Positions 41,177 through 51,616 of a DNA stretch of 64,000 nucleotides are shown here, one piece after another. This DNA comes from Dipteris shenzhenensis (lineage: Eukaryota; Polypodiophyta; Polypodiopsida; Gleicheniales): NCBI GenBank assembly GCA_047967505.1, contig CM106539.1; one strand, 5' to 3'. Made by a program: the position numbers and the translations under genes. Within the stretch, counting starts at the first letter, position 1, and every line of letters starts with the position of its first letter. Below the pieces are notes generated by a model, which saw only the letters and a list, made by a program, of their open reading frames with translations, did not search any database and was not told where the DNA came from.

Positions 41177-42949
41177 CACTACTACACATGGATCCTATTG
41201 CGATGTTTACATACCGATGTTTAGCGCACATGGGGTGCTAACCATTGGTATGAAAAGCACATCCCGTAAAGCGTCGCTATATAGCAACGTTAGATAAATG
41301 TCGCTATATAGCGACTATTACAAAAGTCGCTATATAGCAACTTATGAGTGTCGCTATATAGCAACACTGAGATACTATTTTATAGCAACATTTTTCAGAG
41401 AGGTTTTTTACTCATATAGGCCTTAAAAGTTAGTTTTTTCCAATGACATTTTTTTTTAATTTTCATATATGTTTGATCTCATAGAGAATAAAAATATGAG
41501 AGCATGTACATCAAGCCTTTGAAGCTCATATATTCATGTCCAAGTTTGAGATGAAAAAAATCAATTAAGAGCATTTACATCAACTGTTTCATCTTGAGCC
41601 AAGTCTAAGGTGCCAAACAAGACTATCTCCATTTCTATACCGAGTTGATCTCCTATATCATCATCGTACTCTAGCATCGTACGTTCACCTAAAAGTACTT
41701 GATCATCTTCTTCAATAAAGTGTGGTGATTCTTGATGATCATTGTCTTTTTCCTCAGTATCATGATCTCCATCTTCCTCCCGTGTGATGTCATTATGCAC
41801 ATCTTCCTCTTGGCTCATATTGCGATCTTCATCTTCTTTGCTAGATTCATCGGGATCAATTGGATCCAGCATTGGTAGTGGCATCTGCATATCCACATCT
41901 CTATCTTTAAAAATTTGCTTACTTCATGGTGCAACTTGGATCACATACCACCATCTTGGATCAGAACGATCCGGATGAAAAACCACCTATATTGAAGATG
42001 GGTGCCGAATGTCGTCAATTATATATATGAAATTATGCTCAAGTACATGTATCAATGGATCTTTAAAAATGAAAGCTTTGATTAATAAAATCATTAGTAT
42101 GCACTTGCTCACAATGCTCCCGAAGAACAAAAGTATCACTTTCATCGGTCCAATGTTTGGTGGAATCTATTGCAAAGAAACTGCTACTATCTTTTCTCAG
42201 TGTCGCATGGGGACCATTGTAAATAGTTCTAAACCATTTTACATCAAGAATGAAAATACTAAATCGTTTGAAATCAACTTAATAGATGTCGCATATGGTT
42301 CTCTCAATCCACTTCTACATCTCACGGCTATTGAGGATACAAAACTTATTAAATTTCTCCATTTTCTCTTCACTCATCTTTCTTTCAATCCCTTTTCCTT
42401 GGGGAACCTCATCAACGATGTGATCATCATCCTTATTATGCCAAGCTTGTGGCATATCGGGATCCGTGGATGCAAGAAACTCTGTGATATATACTAATGA
42501 CTCTTGCACAAGCCATCCCTCTACCATGCTTGCTTCTGGTCTTGCTCTTTATCTTACAAATCCCTTTAAAGTTTTCATAAACCGCTCGAGAAAAAACATC
42601 CATCGACTATGAACGGTACGTGCAATAGCCGCCTCATCAACTATGTGCACAAGCAAGTGGACTTGAGTTGTCATAATGCTCGAGGGAAAGTGCTTCTCAA
42701 GCAAGGATACGGCTTTGATGGATTCCACCCTAGCCTTCTCGATGCTCGATATGGAGATCTCTTTTTGAGATATCCACCTATTTCACATGTCCATGTAAGA
42801 TATTTTCATAATCAATCTACAGATTAATCAGCTTAAATTGAAGAAAATGCAATCAATGTGATTTGATAGTAAGCATACCTCACAATACCACAGATCTTGA
42901 ATATAGCATTTCTAACATCTTCTTGTAAGCACCCTTTTATTATAATTGG
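41177..42949 (-). mobile_element. CACTA-C, TNP2-side part
   Basis: Begins CACTACTACACATGGATCC at 41,177, the same terminus as the right end of CACTA-B, with CTT at 41,174-41,176 as the likely target-site triplet. Then a decayed terminal hairpin, five decayed palindromes (41,270-41,395) in which CG is often CA, and the 3' part of TNP2. It is cut at 42,949 by copia-3 and resumes at 46,031. Confidence 0.92.
41561..42949 (-). pseudogene. TNP2 remnant of CACTA-C
   Basis: On the minus strand: end of the CACTA ORF (GCLQEDV-like exon at 42,930-42,860), DUF4218 part (HLLVHIVDE, MVEGWLVQESLVYITEFLAS, QAWHNKDDDHIVDEVPQGKG), DUF4216 part (FILDVKWFRT, FAIDSTKHWTDESDTFVL) and acidic tail. Near 42,303 the DUF4218 end is joined straight to the middle of DUF4216; comparison with CACTA-B shows about 480 bp deleted. 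A stop (TGA for GGA) interrupts at about 41,923. Not functional. Confidence 0.9.
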
Positions 42950-43097
42950 TGTTGAGGTAAAGGGTAGTGTGCCCACCCACTGTATAGTGCCCATGTATAC
43001 TCATATATATATGATAGAGGAATAAGCGAGAGTAGCTTTTGCTCCACCACTTTTGGTGTCTCCTTATCCCTTTGTGTGTGCTCTCCTCTCCCACAAC
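42950..43097 (+). repeat. Copia-3 5' LTR (148 bp)
   Basis: Starts TGTTGAGGTAAAGGG exactly where CACTA-C homology breaks and ends CTCTCCCACAAC before a PBS-like sequence. TATATATATGATAG (about 43,003) could be its TATA box. The LTR is short for copia. No 3' LTR remains. Confidence 0.7.
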
Positions 43098-43110
43098 TAG
43101 TATCAGAGCC
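43098..43110 (+). other. Copia-3 primer-binding site
   Basis: TAGTATCAGAGCC, one base different from the Met-tRNA PBS TGGTATCAGAGCC. Confidence 0.7.
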
Positions 43111-45485
43111 CATGGCATTCGCTCTACGAGGAGCTGGGTGAGAGGAGAATGGGCACTACTTCAAGAGATCTACTGAGAGCTTTGGAGAGCTCGATTCTCT
43201 CATTCACAGAGAGATTTTGGGTAGACATCATCCAGACATATTTCTTTGCCATTTTGCGGAGCTTGTTTGGAAGCCGTCCAGGAGCTTGTTGAGTAGCTAG
43301 TGGTGGCATTTCAGATTGCCTGTGAGCCCTTGAGCTCCTTTATGAGAAGGCTTGTGGAGTCGATCGCCTAGCATTGGAAGGAGACCGTTGATGGAGATCA
43401 TCGGTGATGTCGTGTGTTGCAAGCTTATGGAGCCGTGGAGCAGCCATAGATCCCCTTGCAAGTGAATCTTGCTCATCATTGGAGGTGAGGTGTTGCATGG
43501 AGGGCTGTAGGGAAGCTCTTTATAAATGTAGCTACGATAGATGGCTCATGAGCAGGAGAGTATTTCAAGTCTGAGGCACTTGTAAGGTCTGATGGAGCCA
43601 TGGACACTAGAGGTGCCCTTGAGAGGATGGCACGAAACAGGCTATTTCAAAAGGAAGAAATGTGAGTAAAGGAACAAGAGCATCCTAGCACTAGCAGCAA
43701 CTCCATCCCGTGAGCAAAGGAAGAGCAACCCAGTGATAGCAACAACATGGCTAGTCCATCATTGGGGCACCATTTGTTGAAGGTATTAGAGGTCGCTTAG
43801 CAGAGACTGCATTGCCGTGTGACAGCCTTCACATTGGAGAAGGCAGGCGGAGGGGTGAAGATCGTTGAAGATAAAGCCATTTGGAGAAGCCTTCATGGGC
43901 AGAGTTACGTGCATAGTCAACCCTTCTACGACAACCCATGGGCCATTTCTAGCAGCTCGCTTCGTTTGGAGAACCTTGTGTGCAGTTGGATACAGCACTG
44001 TTTGTTTGAGGCACCTGGAGCCACTGAGTCTAAGCTATTGTTTGGAGGCTTGACATTGAAGATTGTCTTGAGACTCCCTGTGTTGCTAAAGAGGCTTGTT
44101 CTTGAAGCCTTTGAAGTAGTGAAGCCATGAGTTGCTGAGTCAAGGAACCAGGCTATTCGTTGAGGATGGCCTTTTTGAGCTTGTTTTAGAAGCACTAGAA
44201 GGAACCTAACACCTCTCCCTCTCACCTCTCAGAATATTAAAGAATTTATAGTAATCGTTGGGGCTGTTGTACTTGTTATGTTCGGCAAAGAGGAAGGGCA
44301 TCTCGGGCATTGTTTTGAGCAATTTTTTGCTGATTTTCGGTGTGCAAAAGTGTTGCATTTCGAGCCTGGTTGAGATGCATTGACAGTTCGTTGGATGCAT
44401 GGTTATTTGCCTATGTTGGATACATATGGTGGTACGGTGATATATTGAGATCTTGTCAGATTACCATTGTTTGGAGTTGTTTCAGGGCTGGTTTGTCAGC
44501 ATTTTGTGGCTAATTTGTTACCTTATTCGGGGCTGATTTTATGGCATTGTGTTTGCCATTGGTCAGGACATTACAATTGCTACTGTTGCTGTTTTTTATG
44601 ACAAAACAGTGGATTTCAGGACTGAATATCTCTTTCCTGGTGCAGAATTGCACTTTGTGCCGAACTGAAAAGTTGTAGTTCACAGAACATACTACAACTT
44701 TGCTTTCGGAAGCAAGTTGATCCGGTATAAGCTGCAGGAGTTATAGCTTCTCCAAAACCACAAAAAGTTGCAGTCTACTGTCTATTTGTGACCAATGTGC
44801 AGGAAGCTATTTTTCAGGTGAGAATATCTGAGAATCCACAAGGATTTGGCTCTTGAGCTCAACTGATAAGTTGTAGATCTTTCTACCAGCTACAACTTTT
44901 CTGTTTACAGCTTTGGCATCCAATCTTTCGGTGAAAAGATATCACTATTCAAAGACAAGGATAGCATGTTATCCTGCCCAAAGTGGATGTGATTTCTCTT
45001 GCACAACAGTAAATTACAAAAAGTAATTGGGATCTCACTTCAGTCCAAGGGCATTATTGGCATTTTGGCAAGTTACTTTGGCACATTTGGCAAGTGGTGA
45101 ATGCTTGATTTTGTTGCCAAAGGATTGCACACTTGAGGTGATGCATTGGTGATGCAGTAAATGCCATTTCGATGCATTATGGATTTGCATTGGTGGATGC
45201 CGCACTGATGTTTATGGATAGTTGAGCTGGGCTCCTATTGCCATTGGTTGAGCAGGCATTGCTCATTTGGTTCAGTGCATTTCTTACTTGGATTGCTAGG
45301 CATTGGCAAGTTACTGGGCTGCATATATTCTTGTTTATGACTCTTTATGGCTGAGTGCTTTTTAGCATTGGATCAGCCACTTTATTTGGAGACCTGATTG
45401 GTCTAGACAACACTACATTTTTTGGTCATATGGGTTGCCTATTGCACTATACTACTCTTTGGTTGTGAGCTATTGTGCCACAGAT
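43111..45485. other. Long copia-3 leader without recognised genes
   Basis: 2.4 kb between PBS and gag. Short open frames occur on both strands (for example 43,819-44,130) but no retroviral-type domain is visible. Repetitive phrases such as TTGCATTGGTGGATG, GCAAGTTACT and ACTTTTCTGTTTAC are scattered. Either an unusually long leader or captured DNA. Confidence 0.45.
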
Positions 45486-46030
45486 ATGGCATCTACAGTT
45501 AGTAGTGCCCTCTTTGATATTGAGAGGTTGGATGGATCAAACTTTCAGTATTGGAAAGAGCAGATTTATGATGGGTTAGTGAAGAAGAGGCAGCATAAGC
45601 CCATTCAATGCAAAGGTGTCAAGCCTAATAGCATTAAACAGAGTGATTGGGATGACATGGATGAGCAAGCATCTCGGGGGGGTCACTCATCATATGTAAC
45701 CCTATCACATGAGTTCAACAGAAGGATATTTTTTATTTCTAAAATTTACAGAAATAAATATACATAAGGGACTATTTAAAATAGTTTTGGGAAAAATTTA
45801 CAGATTTGTATAGAAAAGGGGTACGTTTTATTAACAAAATCTTTTACAGATAAGGGATTTTAAATATAGGCCTTGAACGCACGTGATATAGAGGATTTAT
45901 ACATAGTGACCCCCCCAAGGCAAGCATGCTCTATCATTCAGTCATCACTCTCGAAGTCAGTCTACTTGCAGTTACATGATGGTGTACAAGGTGTAGACTA
46001 CCATGCATATGAGTTATATACTCGTATTTT
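45486..46030 (+). pseudogene. Copia-3 gag fragment, split by a MITE
   Basis: ATG at 45,486. The frame reads FDIERLDGSNFQYWKEQIYD and SIKQSDWDDMDEQA, typical of the start of copia Gag. It is interrupted at 45,672 by the MITE and continues after 45,927 with IIQSSLSKSVYLQLHDGVQG and VDYHAYELYT. Homology ends at about 46,030, at the junction with CACTA-C; the rest of the element is deleted. Confidence 0.85.
45673..45919. mobile_element. MITE copy 2 (247 bp, 8-bp target duplication)
   Basis: Ends CTCGGGGGGGTCACT and AGTGACCCCCCCAAG. Target duplication GCAAGCAT at 45,665-45,672 and 45,920-45,927. Same length as copy 1. Inserted in copia-3 gag, where it breaks the reading frame. Confidence 0.95.
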
Positions 46031-47075
46031 TTATGACCTCCCACCTATTTCTGACAACCTCCCACTCTATTATCCACTCCTCACCCTTCTCCTAGCTCTT
46101 GTGCTCCCTCTCCACCCTTCTCCCTCTTTAGTTTCTTGAAAGGAAGTTTTTCAAGAGGTGAGCCTGTTTCAACAATGTAGGTTATTTGTTTGTTAGCTTT
46201 AGTTTTGTGAGTGCTTCTCCTTGTATTACTAAACTTGTAAACTAGTTTTCATGCTTGTTTTCAAAGGATTGAAACAAAAAATGAGATTTCAAGAAAGAAA
46301 GAAGACTCACCTCTTCTTTCCCTTTTTTGTATTTCTCTTCCTTCTCTTTCTCCTTGTCTCCTCAATCTCCTCCTTTCAAGAAGGTACTTTTGTAATCTCC
46401 TCCTTCCTCTAATATCTTATTTGAAAAATGCTCTTTCCCTCTTCTTCTCTCTTTCTTTCCCTCTTTTTTCCTCTTTCCTTTCCCTCTTCTTCTCTCTTTC
46501 CCCTTTCTCTTATGCTCATGCATAAGCATAAGCTTGAGCATATGCTCATGCTTATGCTTATGCATGAGCATAAGAGAAGTAGACATATGCTCATGCATAA
46601 GCATGAGCATATGTCTCTTTTTCCCTCTTTGCTTTCCCTCTTTCCCTCTTCTTCTCTCTTTCTTTCCCTCTTTTTCCCTCTTTCCTTTACCTCTTGTTCT
46701 CTCTTTCCCCCTTCTCTTATGTTCATGCATAAGAGAAGTAGACATATGCTCATGCATAAGCATGAGTATATGTCTCTTTTTCCCTCTTTCTTTTCCCTCT
46801 TCTTCTCTCTTTCCTCCTTCTCTTATGCTCATGCATAAGCATAAGCATGAGCATATGCTCATGCTTATGCTTATGCATGAGCATAAGAGAAGTAGACATA
46901 TGCTCATATGTCTCTTTTTCCCTCTTTCCTTTCCCTCTTCTTCTCTCTTTCCCCCTTCTCTTATGCTCATGCATAAGCATAAGCATGAGCATATGCTCAT
47001 GCTTATGCTTATGCATGAGCATAAGAGAAGTAGACATATGCTCATGCATAAGCATGAGCATATGTCTCTTTAACA
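46031..47075 (-). mobile_element. CACTA-C, central part and array
   Basis: Continues CACTA-C after the copia-3 interruption: inverse match to CACTA-B 27,200 down to 26,620 (CTCCTCACCCTTCTCCTA, GAGGTGAG, CAACAATGTAGGTT, TGCTTGTTTTCAAAGGATTG), then a short CATAAG/CTTATG array with purine/pyrimidine blocks (46,500-47,075). Relative to CACTA-B, some 3 kb (the TNP2 5' half and the palindromic promoter) are missing at the junction. The Transposase_24-type gene and its terminus are absent on the right. Low-complexity open frames here are not genes. Confidence 0.88.
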
Positions 47076-47614
47076 CCTATTTCATTAATTTTGGACTAGT
47101 GCACTGTCCAAATTCGTTTTGTGAGAATTTTGGATAAAGAATTTCAAAAAAAGAGGCTCTTATAAAACAAAACTTTGAGTTAAAAAGTAAGATTTTACAA
47201 AAGCAAATTAGAAAAAATGACATGACATGTTATTAAAACTAGAGTACATTAAAAAAAGAGGACTTCATGTTGTTAAAAGAGACAAAAAGTAAGATTTTAA
47301 AAAATCAAATTAGAAAAAAAACTAGAGTACATTTTAAAAAAAGCATGACACATTTGTACAAGAAGTAGATCATATAACTCAAAGCCATATGGAACAAAAC
47401 ACACCTTCCATTAGCTGAGCCTAGAAGATGTCATCTTTGTCTCTCTTGTCTATTACAACTTTACATTAGAGAACTAAAAAGTCTTTGTGGAACTGTAGTT
47501 TCATTTCTTCTCTATTAAAGTTACTTTAGAAAACACATAAGTCTATGGAATTAAATTTCACAGTTACTTTAAATTTCTATGGAATTAAATTTCCATCACT
47601 TGACTATTAAGTCA
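47076..47614. other. AT-rich DNA with an ~90-bp direct repeat
   Basis: AAAAGTAAGATTTTA.AAAA.C and AAATTAGAAAAAA...ACTAGAGTACATT occur at about 47,185 and 47,290. No gene seen. Confidence 0.6.
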
Positions 47615-48071
47615 TTAGAGAGAGCATATGTCCTCGAAAGTGCCTACTATGGCATTGGCTTCATGAAAACAAGCAGACTTTAAACTTGCCAGCCATGCGT
47701 AACCAGGGCTGGCATTGCAAATCTCCTCATAGACTCTCCTCACAACTTGTTTCGAATCTTCCGCCGACTTGTAAGCATTCAACAACTCTTCTTTTCTCTC
47801 TTGGCTTTCCTCATCTTCACCATTTTTTTCAATACAGCTTCTAGCCACTGCCATATCCTGTACGAAAATTTAACTCATTCGCATAAGAAGAACGTGATTA
47901 AAAGAAGCGAAAAAGAAAGCTAAGGATATTCACCTCTTCTGCTGAGTTCAAATCAAGCAGCCATGTGCGTAACATATCCTCCTTGAATGATTTTCCCTTC
48001 ATTGGTCCATACAAAAGAGATCTAAGACAGAATTTGAGTTCAGTAAATGAAGTCGGGTAGTAACTAGTCAT
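47615..48071 (-). CDS. Two-exon gene, unknown 126-residue protein
   Basis: I do not recognise this protein. Exon 1: ATG 48,071 (MTSYYPTSFTELKFCLRSLL) to 47,934 (NSAEE), donor GTGAATATCC. Exon 2: acceptor TACAG, 47,857 (DMAVARSCIEKNGEDEESQE) to the stop at 47,615. The 76-bp intron is phase 0 and AT-rich. The second exon is charged and helical-looking (QERKEELLNAYKSAEDSKQV), then ends YAWLASLKSACFHEANAIVG. It lies downstream of, and on the same strand as, the Ulp1-like gene and might be that gene's final exons. The start is uncertain because the frame is open upstream to 48,194. Confidence 0.5.
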
Positions 48072-48746
48072 TGTCTTAGAGGGAAAGTGGGAGGAGGAGA
48101 GTGAGGGAGCAATAGCGAGGGATGCACAGTGAGCTACCCCTCCGTCAAGAGTGATAGAAAGTGAGGGAAGACGTAAAGTGAAAGATGAATACAAGTTAAT
48201 CAGAAGGACTAGGATGTAAGAAATAAGAGAGTGCTTGTGGAAGGACTATGATGGAAGATTACAAGTGCACTAAGGCACGATGTGTTCGCTATGATAAGGA
48301 TAAGGGTTGGAATAAAGTGAGAGAAGCATTGGAAATGCTCTACTTTAAGTGAGTGGAGACTGTCCAACTGAATAAAATTTTGCAGAGCATTGGGAATGTT
48401 GTACTTTGAGTGGAGCATTGGGAATTGATACTTTGCCATGAAATATATTAAAAATATTACATCATCACATATTCATATCAAAATTCTCATCACAGAAGGT
48501 TATATTTCCTAATAATCACATCATCACACATTCATATCATAAAATTGTGTGCATGAAATAAATATATAAATATCATGACTAAATGCCACTTAAGTAATAA
48601 GTCAGAGATTGGTGTATAATCAACAAAAACTACATCATGATTCATACATTGCAACAAATAAATGTCAACCATAATATTCATGGAGTAAACAACATCATGA
48701 GAATATGCTCCTCATGCATATATACAAACACAACATCATACATGCA
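48072..48746. other. Intergenic or 3' region
   Basis: Contains short repeats such as AGCATTGG.AATG.T(C/G)TACTTT (48,325 and 48,390) and AATCACATCATCACA (48,515) similar to ATTACATCATCACAT (48,455). No gene is supported. Confidence 0.45.
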
Positions 48747-49142
48747 TCACAACTCTTCTAATGCTTCTAGTGGAGACTGTGGCAACTCTTCTGATGCTTC
48801 CAATGGAGGATGTGGTGCTCTAGATGTACACTCAGTCTCTACTTCTTCTGTAGTATGTAGCGCTTTCAAAGTAGACTCAGTATCCTCTTCCTTAAATGCA
48901 AGCAGAGGCTGTGGCAACTCTTCTGATGCTTTCAGTGGAGGCTGTGGTGCTGTAGGTGTACACTGAGTCTCTACTTCTTCTGTAGTGTGCAGTGCTTTCA
49001 TAGTAGACTCAGTATCCTCTTCCTTAAATGCAAGCTCTGATATTGCTTTAGTTGCACGTTGTATTCTAATGGCAGCAATTAGGTCTCGAATGATTTCAGC
49101 CCTAAACAATTGTATATTCTCCTCTGAATATTTGAGCTCCAA
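48747..49142 (-). CDS. C-terminal tail with two 44-residue repeats
   Basis: An open frame with the unit FKEEDTEST(M/L)KALHTTE...PPL(K/E)ASEELPQ repeated once; landmark TCCTCTTCCTTAAATGC at 48,883 and 49,015, offset 132 bp. Acidic, Pro/Glu/Ser/Thr-rich. Either the end of the Ulp1-like gene or a separate exon. Confidence 0.65.
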   Translation of the reverse strand: MELKYSEENIQLFRAEIIRDLIAAIRIQRATKAISELAFKEEDTESTMKALHTTEEVETQCTPTAPQPPLKASEELPQPLLAFKEEDTESTLKALHTTEEVETECTSRAPHPPLEASEELPQSPLEALEEL

Positions 49143-50099
49143 AGAGTCTTCCGATGAGATCTATGGCTTAAGTGAAAATTTCATTGAAAATCAACATGCA
49201 GTTGTAGGCAACTCTCCACCCACAACTATTCCCATCTTCCTGCTCTACTACTAAATGCTTTTGGAAGTCTACCGAGTCTTTGTACTATCATGTTTCTCTA
49301 ATAGCAGATACCAACTTCTCAATCGACCTGCTCATCATGACATATTAGAAAAACTTAGTGTGTCTATTACATAAGGTACATAATATAGAAGTAACAACAG
49401 ATTAATAGAATACTTACATTTGCACTGAGCCATGAAAGCCTGCAATCGAGTTAACAAACCAACAATAGTTGTCTTCAAGGTCCCAAACCACCAGACTCCA
49501 ATGTTCCCTACACGAATATTTAAGAACCATTATTATTTAACACAATGTTGCCAGTATAAGATGAAAATAAAGGTTGCCATGATACTTACATCTCGTGATA
49601 TGCCATAAATAGGACTCGCACGCCATGTAAATGTAAAGGCTGTAACCATTTACAAACATCGGCTATTGTCTTTCTACTATCGCTAAGTATAGGAGAAAGG
49701 AGGGAATCCAACATATACACACGGTTTTGTACGGCTCTACCAAATCGTGAGATAACTATACTGCACCAACAAATAAATGAATATTAGCTTATTAGATTTA
49801 ATAAAAATATTGAATTATCAAGCAGAGAAAAAGTTTGTATCAAACCTAAGAATGGCCATCATAACGTTGTTATCAATTGACCTCATTTGAAGCTCTAGAG
49901 AGGATTGAAGTCTCCTCTCCCCCAAATTCAAGATACTGAGGTCTATGTTGAATCATAACCCTAACATTAAAAGAGCTTCCCAATTCTTCCAATGAAGCCA
50001 TGTTTGTAGAGTTGAGGTCTTCTATCCCCTTTGACTCTTTGATGGCATTCATCTCACACTCCTCTAAGCCATTATCTATTTTCCTTGTGGGAGGATCCA
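49143..50099 (-). pseudogene. Ulp1-like cassette III
   Basis: a (to about 49,850): LEELGSSFNVRVMIQHRPQY. b (about 49,760-49,596): VYMLDSLLSPILSDSRKTIA, DVCKWLQP. c (about 49,512-49,428): EHWSLVVWDLEDNYCWFVNS. d (about 49,335-49,150): SIEKLVSAIRET, two adjacent stops, DSVDFQKHLVVEQEDGNSCG and WRVAYNCMLIF. Exon order and borders equal those of cassettes I and II, so the three arose by tandem duplication of a genomic block of about 1.2-1.4 kb. Confidence 0.8.
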
Positions 50100-51170
50100 T
50101 AATGTCGCCCTTAATGATTGCTCGAATGGTACATGTTATAAATGCATAGAGATGCAAATCCGTATATGTTGACAGTGTGGTGTCATTTTGTATCTCAAAA
50201 ATTTGACCAAGTACCAAAAAGCAATTGTAGCCCACCCTCCATCCACAATTATAGATGTGGCTATTCTCTTGATGTGATACCTGACATGTTATATACTCTA
50301 TTTGTTGTGCCAAGTCACATTGCCGCATTACTGTGTCGATAGCACCTACTAACTTTCGAGCTGATCTGCACATCAAAACATATAACAACAGTGAATATGT
50401 GCATTGCATATCAATCTACATGTCAAGAAGTGACAATAAGTGTAGTCTATACTTACTCTAACACAGTGCCATGGACGGATGTCATTGAGTTGGCAAAGAA
50501 GCACATCTTCGCAAAGATGTCCACGACTACCAGACTCCAATGTGAGCTGCATTATCAATAAAGAATAATTACTGTGTTTGAGACAATTCTAGCAATGCAA
50601 TAGAAAAAACAAGTAGAATAATTACTGTGTTTGAGACAATTCTAGCAATGCAATAGAAAAAACAAGTAGGATTTGATGCTTACTTCTCATAATATGCTGT
50701 AAAAATAACTCGTGCGTCATTCATAGGAACGTGCTTCAACCACTTACAAACATCCTCTATGGTTTCTTCTTTGTTGCTAAGCACTTCCGAAATACGAGGA
50801 TCGAGCATATATGAAACGCTTTGTATATTTTGCGAAAAATTTGCTATAACATTACTATATTTAAAAAAAAAGGTTTTAGCTTCTTGGGTTTAATCAAAAT
50901 AAGCAAAGTATAAAGCCAAGGAAAAGGCTGCATCAAACCTGAGGATGGTTGTAATGACTTTGACATTAACCTCTTTCTTAGGATTCAAGAGGATTGAAAT
51001 CTTTTCTTCACCAAATTCAAAAAAATGAGATTGTTGTCGAATTAACAACATAGCGGTGAATGAACTTCCAATCTGCTCCAATAGATTCATATTTTCATGA
51101 CTCATCTTATTGAGAGAGTAGTCTACATCATATTCTTCTTCACTTGCTATGTCTTCTACATCCTCCTTCT
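50100..51170 (-). pseudogene. Ulp1-like cassette II
   Basis: a (51,170-50,939): LLEQIGSSFTAMLLIRQQSH. b (about 50,850-50,693): SYMLDPRISEVLSNKEETIE, DVCKWLKH. c (about 50,549-50,462): SHWSLVVVDIFAKMCFFANS. d (from about 50,371): RKLVGAIDTVMRQCDLAQQI, QENSHIYNCGWRVGYNC, running without interruption into exon a of cassette III. No stop within these exons. The Gln-Cys spacing is two residues longer than in cassettes I and III. Confidence 0.82.
50562..50667 (-). repeat. 53-bp perfect tandem duplication in an intron
   Basis: 50,562-50,614 and 50,615-50,667 are identical (AGAATAATTACTGTGTTTGA at the start). Lies in the intron between exons b and c of cassette II. Confidence 0.95.
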
Positions 51171-51234
51171 GCTATAAAAATATAAAAAAGTTATGCGATG
51201 TACCATCCCAAATAAAGGCTTAAACAAGCAGATA

Positions 51235-51550
51235 AGGTTTCATACATGCTTTCATTAGAGTGAATCTCTCCTTCGCTTGGAGCAAAAATTTAAAACGTAA
51301 GGTTTCATACATGCTTTCATTAGAGTGAGTCTCTCCTCCTCTTGGAGGAAAAATTTAAAAAGTTATGAGATTTACACATCCTAAATAAAAATAAAGGTTT
51401 AAATAATCATAGAAGTATAAAGATAGCATGCTTTCATTAGACTCAGTCTCTTCTTCTCTTGGAGGAAAATATAAAAAGTTTATGAGATTTACACATCCCA
51501 ATTAAAGGCTTGAACAAGCATACAAGTATAAAGATAAGGTTTTATACATG
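51235..51550 (-). repeat. ~100-bp tandem repeats in the intron between cassettes I and II
   Basis: Three to four imperfect copies of CATGCTTTCATTAGA(G/C)T..GTCTCT.C...CTTGGAG.AAAA, some followed by GAGATTTACACATCC. Confidence 0.85.
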
Positions 51551-51616
51551 CTGCAATGTAGTCATATTTTCAAGTTGTTTCCCAATGGTAGTAATTATAT
51601 GCTGAATACTCTCAGC

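Noticed and set aside
46362-47137. Open frames up to 227 codons on both strands
   Set aside because: Short version of the same array plus purine/pyrimidine blocks in CACTA-C; artefact.
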